Of a stretch of DNA of 64,000 nucleotides, positions 1 through 12,900 are shown piece by piece. The stretch's first letter is position 1, and each line of letters opens with the position of its first letter. Below the pieces are notes generated by a model, which was not told the origin of the DNA, did not search any database, and worked only from the letters and a program-made list of their open reading frames with translations. Both the position numbers and the translations under genes were made by a program. Source of the DNA: Acanthaster planci (Eukaryota > Echinodermata > Asteroidea > Valvatida > Acanthasteridae); the NCBI RefSeq assembly GCF_001949145.1, contig NW_019091451.1:593806-657805 (forward strand), in the 5' to 3' direction.

Positions 1-573
1 TGTTTTCTTACATGTATACAGCTACAGCGAGTAAATGTCGCGAAACCTTTATTTAGTCATTTATAACGATCGTACGGAGAACAGAATTCGTGATCTGATC
101 TGACATGCAATAAAGCGATAGGCTTATCTAATCGTGCTCGCTCCATAATGTGAACAATTTTTGAACAAAACGCATGCGCATTGTACAGGTAGGCCTATTG
201 AACATAGAACTTTGGAAGAAGACTGTCCGCCCTGGGACAAGGCGATACGAAGAGTTTTCCTCTCGAAAAAATCAAAATGTTTTAAAAAGATTGGTCGGCA
301 GGAAGTAGCTCCTAGAATACGCAGGCGAATTTTCGGGCTAAATTTTCGACAGCCCGCATCCATCTAGCGGGTGGGGGGATGTTGGGCAACTTACCCGCTG
401 AACATGTTTGGCTTTACGAAACTGGCCAAATCAGCCTTCAAAAACAAAGAGCAAAATCAACATCTCCGCAAAAAAATACTTCTTCCTGTTGTGTTTTTGG
501 AACAACCGAACGTCATGTAGTTGGGAGAACTTCTTTTGGGGAATCGAGGGCCTCCAAACTGACAGAGGGCTAC

Positions 574-1154
574 CAGAGTTGTAGTAAGTCACTAATTTTT
601 GTCATTTGAGCCAAGTTGAGTGACTGTAACGTAGTAAATCCAGTCAAGTCGAGTCATTGTAACAGTGATTCGAGTCGAGTATGAGGGGTCATATTTTGAC
701 CTGGAAAAGAGTCAGACCCAATGGGACCCAATTCTGGACCATTCTGACCCTGGAGTTTTTAGAGTGATAGGCATACAAGTCAAGTCAATTCGAGTCATAT
801 TAATATTTGAGCACAATACGATAAATAAAGAAAGACAAGCCATTCGGGGCATTTTAAAATTTACCTCAGGGTTACTACATGTGGTCACGCCACATATTTT
901 ACTCTTGATGGTAACAATAATGACATGAAAATTATAAGCCAGCAGTGTAAGCCAAGAAGTTTGCTTTTATTTGGGGGACTCGAGTCTCTGACTTTCACTC
1001 GAGTCAGATCTGATGATGAGGGACTCGAGTCGAGTCAAATTAATTGCTCTCAGTGACTCAAGTCGAGTCATTTGCCCGTCGGGAATCGAGTCGAGTCGAA
1101 TCGCCAACAGTTGTGACTCGAGCCGGGCCATTGACTCGAGTCATTACATCTCTG
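574..1154. mobile_element. Degenerate GACTCGAGTC-rich DNA transposon (non-autonomous, hAT-like ends)
   Basis: The two ends are imperfect inverted repeats: CAGAGTTGTAGTAAGTCACT at the left, and the right end read in reverse begins CAGAGATGTAATGACTCGAG. The interior is packed with variants of the palindrome GACTCGAGTC, mainly 650-690 and 980-1145. No transposase frame is visible. The CAGRG-type tips are reminiscent of hAT elements, but I cannot find a clean 8-bp target duplication, so the superfamily is a guess. The short ORFs inside it are not genes. Confidence 0.5.
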
Positions 1155-3184
1155 CAGGGTTCATGCAGCATAGATCCCAACACGTTGATTTTATCATTAA
1201 TTTCAACATTTTTCCCACACTGGGGTGAATCATGTTGTATCTGTGAGTACAAAGCATAGCGCGGACACGGGAATGTAGCAGAAATAAAATTATGCTCTGA
1301 ATTTTCCCTCGTGATTTTAGGACGTTGCCTTTAATCGTATGCTATGCGGATCGACATACTGTTGTTTTTATGTAACAAGTCTCGTTCCTGACAAGCCCCC
1401 ACCCCATCCCGGATTTCAGAAATCTGACGTTGGTTCTTGGCTGAGCCTTTACCAATACCAGGGAGGGTGGTGCACAAGGCTGTTCTTCGAATCTCCTTCT
1501 TCATGACCTTTGGTGACGCAGCGGACGACTTCTCGGGATGGCGGGCCAATAAATAAACATTTGCATACACGAAACTGCCGCGACGGTAACCCTCCCCTAT
1601 GCAGGGCAAACCAGAACTTTATTCGTCATCTAATGCACACTGTGCCTCATTTTTGGAAGTGTTCGATGACTTTGGCAATTTCAATTGTAAAGTTGATCAC
1701 CCCTGGGGGGTACTCGGTGGACGTGTTACGATCCCCATTCAAAATCTTGCAGTGAATACAACTGTCTAGTACTGCAGTTCCGTTTGTTTTCGACTCCCAC
1801 TTAAAAAAAAAAACAACGAAAAATTGTATGCACCCCAAGTGCCTCCAAAATTTCATCTCGTGCATTGTGACGGCACCGATAGTTGCTGATTCCTACATAC
1901 CGAAAAAAATCTCTCTACTTCGATTCAAAATGGAGGAATTAGCCTAGCCATAGCATGGTTAAGTTCACCAAACTCCCGAGAACATTAAAATGAACTCACG
2001 GCACTATTCAGAGTTTGGACCCTTCGATTTTTATCATGTTTTACAAACCCTGGAGTTAAGTGGAAGTAACGTACATGTATATATCCCTCAAATGCGGGAA
2101 AAATTGTGGATATGCAATAGTGATTCGGTCACTGATCCCATGCGTAGGAAATGCTGAGCGTGTATACATGTACATGTACATTGGCCTGTACCACTTTGGG
2201 CACCATGTGCACGTCCTCACCAAATCCAAACCCGACGTCACATCATATGAGTGAATAGTCAGGATGACATCAGGGTATTTAGTCCGTGCGGAAGTATAAG
2301 TTCGTGTTTTCCTTCTCTAGGCCGTCGTTATGCAGCCATTCCGAGTTCTCTGAATTGGTGCATTTTATCTAAACCCCCTTTCCTTTTCTTCGACAACTGT
2401 ACGCCTTAACTTCATCTGTAATGATAGGCCTCTATAAAAACACGCTTTCCGCAGGTCGTAACGTAGCGGGCAACAAACTTTTTGCATTTAAACTTCAGTG
2501 CATATCGTGTGACCTAAGGCATTCCGTAATTGTTGAGTGTAAAAACTGTTATGACACTACAAATAAATTTCCATCGACAGATGTGATAAATCCCCATGCT
2601 TCACAAATATTTAAAAAATACTCACAACTCTCACAGGTGTTCAGGCTGCACAGAAAAATGATGTTCCACATGTCCTCTTTCATTTTCCTTTCAATTTTTA
2701 GTGGGTTGACCGTTGAATTTTTGAGAAATTCTCACCCAAAGCAGACCACCCCCTAAAACGGAAGGAATTTCACTGCCCGGGAAAGTAGGCATTTTGAAAC
2801 TGCATCCCTCAGCAAAATGGCCAAAATAGTGGCACTTTCGGACCCGATTGTATCCAAATTGCGCAGAATTGGAAGCCCTGAGTCCGGGCCAGAGGTTCGG
2901 TGCCATATTTCTTCAATTCCCAAATTCCATTGCTCTCAGGACCCTCTAATATAGAATATTGTGAGTGTATAACTTTTATTAATGAGCTCGGCGGACATAT
3001 TTCTGGCCTAAATACAAGGGTGCACCTGATATAGAGAGGTGTATTTTGGGATGAGCACGGGTGCTAAGTCATTCAAAGGAATAGATGGTTATCAAATCCG
3101 TACCAAAATCTATTGAAAAAAATAAGGCCCAAGGATCTGCTCTTCTTTCCTCCCTATACTTCTGTCTGAGAGTATTTTGGCACG

Positions 3185-3215
3185 CCCCCCCCCACGAACT
3201 AGCGGGGGGGGGGGG
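3185..3215. repeat. C9 / G12 inverted homopolymer pair
   Basis: A run of nine C (3185-3193) is followed after ten bases by a run of twelve G (3204-3215). The two can pair as a hairpin. Such runs are also prone to sequencing length error. Confidence 0.7.
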
Positions 3216-3445
3216 CATATCTCTATGGGATGACCGTCCACTCAGGCTTTACAGTAGTCGTAAGCAGCCTTACGTGTAATTAGCCATGCCTTATTGCTCC
3301 TTCGTACGTGATCTGCGTGCATGTATTCTTCCTTTTCAATGTAATGCAATCACTCAGAGATGCTGACGTCGATGCACCCATCCGTAAATTATCAATTGAT
3401 ACAGGAGCTGTTCTTATTGTTATGGTGTGCATTCCACCTCCCCCG

Positions 3446-3471
3446 CCCCCCCCCCAAAAAAGGGGGGGGGG
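3446..3471. repeat. C10-A6-G10 perfect hairpin
   Basis: Ten C (3446-3455), six A and ten G (3462-3471) form a perfect self-complementary hairpin with an A6 loop. It lies about 400 bases upstream of the start codon. Confidence 0.7.
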
Positions 3472-3862
3472 TAATGGCACTTACTAGCGATTGTCTAGTG
3501 CGTGCTACCCATAACGCCACCACCGTCGGTGATGCACCATGATGTATGAATGCTTGGACCCATGCTCTGATGACATAAACGTTGGTACTGACCACACTAC
3601 ACTCAGTGACAGCGTGACGGGCGCCGGGCGACAGACTTCAGTTTTATTACGATCGTTCATTTATATTTGCACAAGATTATCAGCAAGTGTCCTTCCCAAG
3701 TTATATCACTCTATTTGCTCAGAAGACACGCATTGTGACCGGGCGATCATCGATTCACTGTGAGGGGCTAGTTTTGTTTCATCCTGCGCTGCTGTGATTC
3801 CTTGTAGGACCACAGTCTGGCCTTTGCTCGGATCCGTGTGTCGCCTGTCCGATCCACCGATC

Positions 3863-3926
3863 ATGGCGTCCCTGACGACCGCCATGCTGCTGGTGATCGC
3901 TTCGCTGACTCGACACACAGTGGACG
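3863..3926 (+). CDS. PKHD1L1: Exon 1: start codon and signal peptide
   Basis: Codes residues 1-21 and leaves in phase 1 at a GTAAGT donor. The ATG has G at +4 and is the first in-frame ATG after a TGA at 3761. The peptide has the hydrophobic core AMLLVIASL, as expected for secretion of an ectodomain protein. A short signal-peptide exon followed by a very long first intron is common in this type of gene. Confidence 0.8.
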
Positions 3927-6900
3927 GTAAGTCGGGCTATGCTTGCCCTTTCGCTTTCAGTACACATAGAGAACACACACTGTCCGGTTCAGTGTTTCCC
4001 TTTTCTTTAAAAGGCTCGCGTCCACAGTTCGTTACCGTGTCAAGTGAGTTCCGCGGTCAATCCACACAGTTTTTCCTGCCAGCGCCCGCCGGCTATGCTT
4101 TACTAAATTCTACAAAACCTAAAGAAAACTTTCTTGGTGTAGGCCCTAGATTTTATTACAGGGGGGGTGTCACTTTTAGTATCTGGGAGCCCACTATTGG
4201 TATACACTGGCTACGACACACCTGCAACAGTAAATCCCGCTTGAGGAGTTTGTTTGCAGTATTAACAAAAAAAGAAGAAGAACCGAAAAGTTCATGCAAC
4301 GTAAGTATGAAGAGCAATGTGTCAAAGAGATTCTACTTTGATACCGCCGGTAGAGAAAATTGTCATATCTCCAGTAACCTCCTTTTAAATATACAATCCA
4401 TGAAATATGTGGTGGCTCCAGTAAAATTGTACAGATTCACGGTATAACACAACTCGCCAAGGCAATTATACATGGATTTTTACATGGACGTGTACAACAG
4501 AAGGCTACAAAATACACGTGTGAAAGCGAAGTAAGATTTGCATTAGATGACATTGTAATGAGCGAATTCAAATCCGTGAAATCCCAAATACTGTTATGTC
4601 AAAAATACTCTATGGTAACAGTCTGTGAGAAATGGAATATAGGATTATTTCTGCCAAGAAAATTAGTGTGGTCCCTTTTAAATATGAGTTGGTTTCAAAT
4701 CTTTCTTCAAGATATAGTTAATAATTGAAATGCAGGTACCTGTACATGTATGACTATAGCTTTTATAGACAATCCCTGCTCGATTCTGACGCAAGTTCTC
4801 TCATCTGCAGGCTTCACAACACAGGAACTGAACCAACGGTATCATTTTATTGAAGTATTAAAATCCTTAAATTGACATGACATGTCAATTTTGACCATCT
4901 TCGAATTTGCCATTATCATATTACTATAGGATAATGGCAAATTTGAAGATGGTCAAATCTAAAATACTATCATGTATAAACGATAACGTATTTCTGGACG
5001 AAAATTCCAACATTGGTCCTGTTTGAGGCCTGTTCTTCGGATCACTCACGCAGTGTTAAAGCCCTTGTATATATGCCCTTTTACAAGCATAACTCGCACA
5101 TAAATTGGATTAGCATGACGATGTTCTTCATCATGGAATGACGATAATTTCGTCCAAAATAAAAACTTGAGTATTAATCAGAAACAAGACAAGAATGATA
5201 ACCATGAAGAATAGATTCCCATATCAACATATCTCAAAGATGTCTTCTTAATAATAAACTTCAGACATGTAAAACTGATGGTAGACTTGATAAATATTGT
5301 GCAAATGATAGTAGATGTGATCAATATTATGCTAATGATAGTACATGTGATAAATATTATGCAAATGATGGTAGATGTGATAAATATTATGCAAATGATA
5401 GTAGACATGATAAATGGTATAGTCAAAATATATAGTGCAGTGGAATATCAGGCTACCCGTTAGCCATAGCATTATACATGCATTCCCGAGCTGACTTTAA
5501 GGTGATAAACCTCTGTTATCTGGTTGTTTTCTAATCTAAAACAGTGTTGATGACACTCAGCGTCGGCAGTCCACCGTGTCCTTATATGATTTCGAGGCCC
5601 TGCCTGAACGGTTCTCATACTGAATTATACACGTAGCTGGAAAGATGATGAAGGGTATAGCTTCTCACTGAAAATGGAGTTGCCATGGGAATTGGGAATT
5701 GTGGCACTTAGTCTTCTTGAGAATGCAATATAACCATGCTTTCTATTTCTGTCAATTATTAAGGGCATAATTTATGCACGGGTGATACTGGGTAGGTTAA
5801 GGCCTCATTCATCGCACACTACAGTGTATTATTTTGACATCAAGTTTTCACTGATTATTGCCCTACGCGTCCATGCGTTACATTCCAGAAACATTCCTTT
5901 TATGTCAGTTGTCGACAAAGAACTTTTATTCTGTAGTTCAAGAGGGGGACATCCTGACGTTTGAGTATTCAACCTCTTCGATTGACCAAGGGTGGATCCC
6001 AAACCAAACTGTCTGGGTGAGGCAAACTTGGAAATTTGGGGGGGGGGGATTGCGACAACTTTTTCACGTAGTCTTTTTATGTCTTTCTGAAGGTGAGACT
6101 ATGCAGTCAGGAGCTATTGGAAGGAAAGGAAATGAAATAGACTCCCCAAATCACCCTTCCTCAATTTTGTAAAAAAAAAAAATGGCTTCATATATCCAAG
6201 GACCTTGTAACACTCCCCCTTATTGTACACCTTATGCGCCAACGTGCGCATATAGATTGCATATACTGATTTTTATTTTCAATGCATGCTTCTTGTTTCG
6301 GTTTTTTTTTTTTGAGTCGCCTTTGCGATAATTGAGCCGACGATTCGTGCCCCTCAACAGTTTCGTCCAATAACGTTTCACTTTTCCATTAAACAGTTGT
6401 ATATCAGCTCGCTTTCCACGATCGGCTTGCACGTGAGTTGTTTTTCCTGGCTCAAGTTTTAATTAAAGAGCCGTGGCTTGAATTTACTTCGGAACACGTT
6501 TAAATGTACGGCGGCTGTTTGTTATCCATTTTTGACAAATCTCATTGTTAAAGGATTTTTTAAAAATATAATTGGGCCTATGTACCGATAGGTCCGTACT
6601 TTTTCTGAAAAAAATTAGGTGCACAGTTGCTTTGCTGTTAGTTTAGGGAGACAATTTTCATTCCAAGTGTTTTCTGGTCAAGTTCAAATTGTGAAGCTAA
6701 AATTTACTCATTCAAAATAATTTCGATGAATCGGATTTGTTTACTGGAAAGATAGCCAAAGAAAAGGAAACTCTTACACAAGACAAAAAAGATATTCTAA
6801 AAATCCGACAAATCTGTAGTAATGGCGTTGTATATAGGTGAATTACATTGAGGTTTCTTCCTAAAATGACACGTTATCGGTGAATTTGCTTGAACGACAT

Positions 6901-9900
6901 CAGCGTAAGTATCTGAAAGGCGCCAAAATTCTCTTAAATCTTAAAAGGGCAACATGAAGAATGAAGATCTGGTTAACTGGGACACAAAGGTACTTTCATA
7001 CAAGGACTGCGTGAAAAGAAATAAGCGCCCGTAACCTCCCGAACGCGCAGATGTCTGTAGGAACGACCGAACCACCCCAGAAAATAGCAAAACACCATGC
7101 AAAAGATAAGAGTGCGATTGAACCAATAAATAAATCTTGAGAATGTCCCCTCGAAACACCAAAACAAATAGAGTAATGGTCACCTTTGTAACTGTAGAAT
7201 TTATGTTTTATTTTCGTGATGTCCTGCAACACAACAGCTGCCGCATTCAATTTACTAAAGCCCTTGACACTTCAGCTCGACTTGCACAGGCGCATCCTTC
7301 AAATATCACCTGCTTTTACACCCTGATACCGAGTGATACTTCAGGAATCATCAGAAGCCAAATCGAAAGCCAGTTCATCATCTTTGAGCAGACGTTGTTT
7401 TAAAGCTTTTTGTATTTTGATTCGATTTTCCATAGGGCTATATTAAATTATATGTAGCCCTATAAATTTTCCTCTGAACACGACGTTGGCTGTATGTTCG
7501 ATGCAATAAGTTTTTTCATTGTTTTATAATTGGAATACAGGCGAGACTTAATGGTCTAGTCCCACACTCACTTGTCTTGCCTTTTTATATCCAAAATGTA
7601 GTTTCTTTGGTTTATATATGAGTAGTTTTACAATTAGAAGTTATTTATGGTGACAAAAGTGCAGTGTAATTTCGATCCACTGATCCCACATTATTTCGCA
7701 TTAAAATACCCTGTGTGAAAGTAACCTGAAATTTGCAAGATAGTGAAAAAATCTCGATTTTCATTGATTTAAAAATATGTATCTGAAATCAAGTGCGTTA
7801 AATAGACTTACCATATTAATATGAATAAAAACTGTTTTTCAAAATTCTGATGGAAATATTTCATTTTTGGTAAGCTCTAAAAGATTTAGTGTAGGCCTAT
7901 TTACAATAAACGACGGCAACCGTCTTAAATGTCCCTTTTACCTTGATAGCATACCCGTCGCCCTCTTTATACATTGAATCTGCACGTACATCGTGTTTGA
8001 TTTGTTGTCACAGTTTGTAATTTATTTTAGTGTCGAATTAATTTCAAGAGCATGTCGAGACGGTTCTGAGACAGGTCTTGATAAACGTCTTCCAAGGACA
8101 GCACGCCCTACTGATACTGTCTCCATAGCAACATCATTCAAGATTAGCATGCATAAGTGTCACAGAAATCGAACGAAATGTCTAGCCTAAATGTTCAACT
8201 TTCTTTTAAATTTACAGTTCGTCCCCAACGTTTCTTTTCCATATTTGATCCAGTTTGGTATTAGAAGCATTATTTTAATGGAATGTAAATATTCAATTGA
8301 GCAAATTTATTTAAAGGATGGAGTCAGCATAGAGACATTCTGCTCAAGAAGAGTTATGCTGTTAATCACTGAATTATGTTTTCTGTGATCGTCATCATTT
8401 CTATAGCTACATGTAAATCAGTGTACAAAGCCCGTATTAAAAAGTTGTCAATTTTTACCGTGATGTTTGCATAATCACAGTTAAAAGTCAGCATTTATTT
8501 ACCAGATCGTACGAATTGGTCTAACTGTCCCACAGGAGGAATAAATTATGTCCCACGTACACGCTCAGAGGAGGTTGCTGTATCTTAGTAGTGTGTGGAC
8601 AATCTGCTTCATTAATTTCTCTGAGTCATCCTGGCATAATTACAAATGTCGGGACAGCTTTAACCATTGTTGTCAGAGACATAATATGCTGTTCAGCGTG
8701 CCAGGGTAAGACGCAAAATGTCCCACCTTAAGGAGAGGCGTATTTTTATCCAACATGGGATGCGAGGACAAGGTGTTATGTATTTTGTACTACTGCTTCG
8801 CTTGTATGAATATATTATTTGAAGCGTGGCGATAAATCACCAATAGAAGAACCCATGAATGCAAACGACATGCCTGTTCGCGCAGAGATCCTTTAGCCAG
8901 TCCTCTGCCAATACATTTAATAAATTTCAAAACGGCTTTTTTCACACTCAGGTGTAGTAAGTATACATGCAGAGTTTAAACTGGCACACTTAAAAAACAG
9001 AAGCAAAAAACACAATCATTGCTATCAGTTTGAAAATATGTTTAGAAGCTGAACATTGCATGTGCAGTCGCTAAACATTGATGTCCAATGGCTAAACACT
9101 ACCCAGCCTAATCTACACATTTTTAGTATATAAACTGATAACAAAAAAGGTTTTTGAAAGGTGTTTGTATTAAAACACGGATTTTGCAGTGAATTATTTT
9201 CCTTCGTAGCCGGTAATTTTACAAAAGTGATGTACATTTCATGAAATCAAGCTGACGTTTTTGTGGTTTCCTGTGGGGGGTGGAAGGATACGTTTTCCGA
9301 AAGATTTGGAAACCGACTTGGAGTTGTCCCATCCTTTTGTCAGTTTTAGATGAACAACCTTTGACATACTTTACAGAAGTTGAGAATATTCTGTTGAAAA
9401 TAATTTTCAATTCAACATTATCATCAACTTCTAAGATAGAGTTTTCAACGTGCGTTTTTCACATCACGTATTAAAAGGAGCTTTCACTGCACCTTCAGAG
9501 ATGTACTAGGCCAAAATGTTAGATAATTAACCCCTACTTACAATTCCCGCTTCGACCACCGAAAGGTCACCTTGGTGCTACTTCTGATTTCAACTAATTT
9601 GCATGTTTTTCTAAGCTTCCACGGAATTACCAAGAAATCCCGAATCCCGGTATCGATTTACCCGTCACAGACCCTGGGATTGCCAGGCTAACCCCCGGTG
9701 CTTTTGTACCCATGTATACCCCTCCACAACAGAATAATTCCACTCGCAAGGTACTTCCAGGGGCACCTACCATGAACCAACAAAGACCGCCCCGACGGTT
9801 CGAGGTTTTTTTCTTTTTCAGATTCGACCAGACGGCCTAAACCGCCCTTGCATAAAAGGGACAATTGGAGGTATTTATTGTTTTGACGGCGTTGCCAAGG

Positions 9901-12900
9901 CGCCGTAAGCCGACGCCGTCCTTCTCAAGGTCGCTGGACAAATGGAGAAAACCAACTGATTATGAATTCCATTTGTCCATCTACATAAAGACAGGAGCCG
10001 TTTAATCGAAGATCAGCCAAATGACGGATTCTTTGGTCGCGAGATAATTAATAGAGACCCCGAACTAACCTTTGGCCAAAACGTATACATTATGGGTGAT
10101 ATTGAGGCACGGTTTACGGCTGTATATAGTGAGCTTAGTCCAAGTTTTATAACTTTAACAATCTTTTGTGTTGTCGGCCTCGTTTTACTCATAACACGCC
10201 ACTGGGCTGTTTTAAGAGGACTTGCTTATCTCATGGAATGCCCGTGAAATCGCTGATGTGCCATAAAAATACATGTATAACTCCAACTGTTCATTTGTCA
10301 ACGCCGTTAGGTTCGTGTTGCACGTTCGGGGTGGCATCATGGGCAGGCTTTGTTGATCATTCATTAACGTGTAATGATTACTTTTTCCATCTTCAGCTTT
10401 CTACACGAGCCCCCACCATTTTGTTGTTGTTTTGTTTGTTTGTTTGTTTGTTTGTTTGTTTGTTTTTTGGTGCGTGTGAAAACTGTTGCCATTATAACCC
10501 ACTTCGTGGGAATTTTAACCGATACAAGAATGAAAAGTTGGGGGGGGGGAACCACCAACAGCTCAAGCGAGAAACGAAGGCCTAGCACCGAGGCAAGAAA
10601 TATATCCGTCAAATACCAAAATACTCTTTTAATTTAAAAATGTTAAGAAAAAGTAGGCTCTGCTCCTTAGCGCAAGAACAATCACTTAACCCTTTGCCTT
10701 AAGGAGTTAAGTTAATCAAGCGTTGCCAGTATCACCGGGCTGGTGTTGACTAAAGGTGAACGATGACGGTTTTGCAAATATTAGAGACTGGATGTGATGT
10801 TTGCTGACCGACGGGTCCGGTCTTAATGAGAGCTTCCTCTTGGTATCGATTCAGGGGGTGGGTAGGGAATAGGTGGACACAAAGCTGTCGGGTCTTTGAA
10901 CTACTGCTCGGTTTTAGGCTTGGACAGGGGAAAAGGGAACATCTTGGCAGAGGCCAGTAGCGTAAATTTGTGTCAGAAAGTGGGGGGGGGGTTGGGAAAG
11001 GTGGGTTGATGACATGAAAAACTTGAAAGCGGGGGGGACACAATATGACTCTATGTAGAGGTTGATTATATATTAATGTATATTGATGTATATCTGTAAT
11101 ATGTAGGCCCCCTATTCGAAATAATTGACAAGAAAGCGGGGAGGGGGTGTTTCAATAGCCTACCCCCTACCTCAAAACGTAGGGGGATATGTACCCCCAC
11201 CCCCCAGGATTTACGGCCAGGCTTGGGCTCGTTCATTCGTGTCCGAGTGACTCCTGTCTCCAGGCCTTGACTTATCGTTTTGGACACAGTCATTCAAGGA
11301 GAGATACAGTCCCTGCGCAGTGTTCGTACTTTGAATCGAGAGACACGTTTGAGTTAGAGCAAGCAGAAAATTCGTTTTCTTCGAGGTGCCTCTTTTATTT
11401 CTTGACCAGTTTTTAAGCTATCTATATCATATTGAAAATGTGAAAGTTATGTCGCTCGTGCCAAATATTGTTTAATGCTTGAAGAAATGCATAAACTGTT
11501 TTAGCCTCATTAGGCTAAGCTGTATTACAGCGTTGCAGTAAACTTTGTGTTTTGGTTGGCATCCTATCCGAACACAACAGCAGGTTTGTTTTAATTTGAT
11601 CAGATTTTTAACGATGTAACCTACAACCAATTTTGTCTTTCTACGAGCATATCCAAAAGTGTGATGATTAGGACATTGAAAACGCAATAGTAATAAAACA
11701 GGGTCATGCACGAAATCGCCACCAACGCGAAGGCATTTTTGTAAAAGAAGTGAGATCTTTGTTGGAAAACACTGGGAATAATAAGAAACGAATGACTAAT
11801 GGTCGACTAACCACCCATTGTACACCGTCGACCGCCCTGCTTTCTACCGCGACCTTTTACCCTGAAAGGAACGACTGACGACAAATAGCGCGATCTGAAC
11901 GTGATGGTTCAATGAACAGTTGTACTTTTCCGGCGGTTCACATCGTCTGGAAAACACAAATCACTGCCTTACGAACCGTTTTGCACGTAAACATCTTGAA
12001 TAGGAAAACTGGCAGCGTCGCCCGTTTCCATGCCAACCTACAAAATACATTTTGATGGCGCTGTTTACGGCACTACTGCTTTCTCTCAGTGGATCGTGAA
12101 GTCTTTCATAAAAAGGACAATGTTTGTTAACAACCGTCTCCATTCCAAAGGATATTTGGTTTGTATGACATCGAACGACCCTGTGTGCAAACCTGCTTTC
12201 TAAAACCTCTGGTGTGTGTGTGTTCAAAACCAAGATGTCGCCTTGATCTACCGCTACTTCCCTCGAAATGAAAAGTTTCCATTGTTGCCGACACGTACCT
12301 GATGGTACAATAGTAGTTCAAATTCGTGAGAATGCTAGGAACTTGGCAGAAACTTTTTCATTGACCATACCAAGTGACCAATTAAGTTGAAAGACTCTAC
12401 AAAATTGAAAATTGGAGAAATCACCAAACGGTAGTTGGGAGTACAATCCTCGCTCAACCAAATAGGGTTGGGTATATGCATTAGAGCGAAAGATCTCCGT
12501 CGTGATTGGTTTAAGATAAAGTGAAGACCTCACTCTCAAAAAGAGTGTCTTATACATCTACTCGAGAAAGAAGTGAAAACCACTCTAAAAAGAGTGCAAA
12601 ACACTTCAAAAAAGTGAATATTTCTCAAACCATGCTCAAACAGAGGAGTCATATAAAGGACAACTCTTTTTCGAGTTGCCTTTTATATGGCTGCTGAGCA
12701 GAGTGGAAATGCCACTCTTTTGGAGTGGTTTTCACTCTTTTGAAGTAGATTTATCAACGACTCGTTCTTTTTCAGAGTGAAAAGGTGGTATTCGTTCTTT
12801 AAAATAAACGTGGGCAGACAATCGCAGCTAGATAGGGTTTTAATATACGCCGTAGTAATATGGGCATAGTCCTATAAACGCATCAAAATTGTCCCGTCAA

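Larger units (their letters stand above)
1..3862. other. Upstream non-coding DNA
   Basis: I see no convincing gene here on either strand. The short open frames lack domain signals. The stretch holds the GACTCGAGTC-rich element (574-1154), ACATGTACATGT-type words near 2160-2180 and two C-run/G-run pairs (3185-3215 and 3446-3471). The promoter and any 5' UTR exon of the fibrocystin-L gene should lie in the right-hand part. A TATATTT word at about 3662 is the only TATA-like string near the start codon, and I cannot support it as a promoter. Confidence 0.6.

Noticed and set aside
1058-1259. Overlapping short frames rich in SSRV in the GACTCGAGTC region
   Set aside because: They are translations of the palindromic repeat, not genes.
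3662-3668. TATATTT as the gene's TATA box
   Set aside because: A single AT-rich word about 200 bases before the ATG, with no initiator or other support, in AT-rich DNA.
10750-11293. Minus-strand Pro-rich open frames in intron 1
   Set aside because: Caused by G-runs on the + strand; no domain, no splice context.
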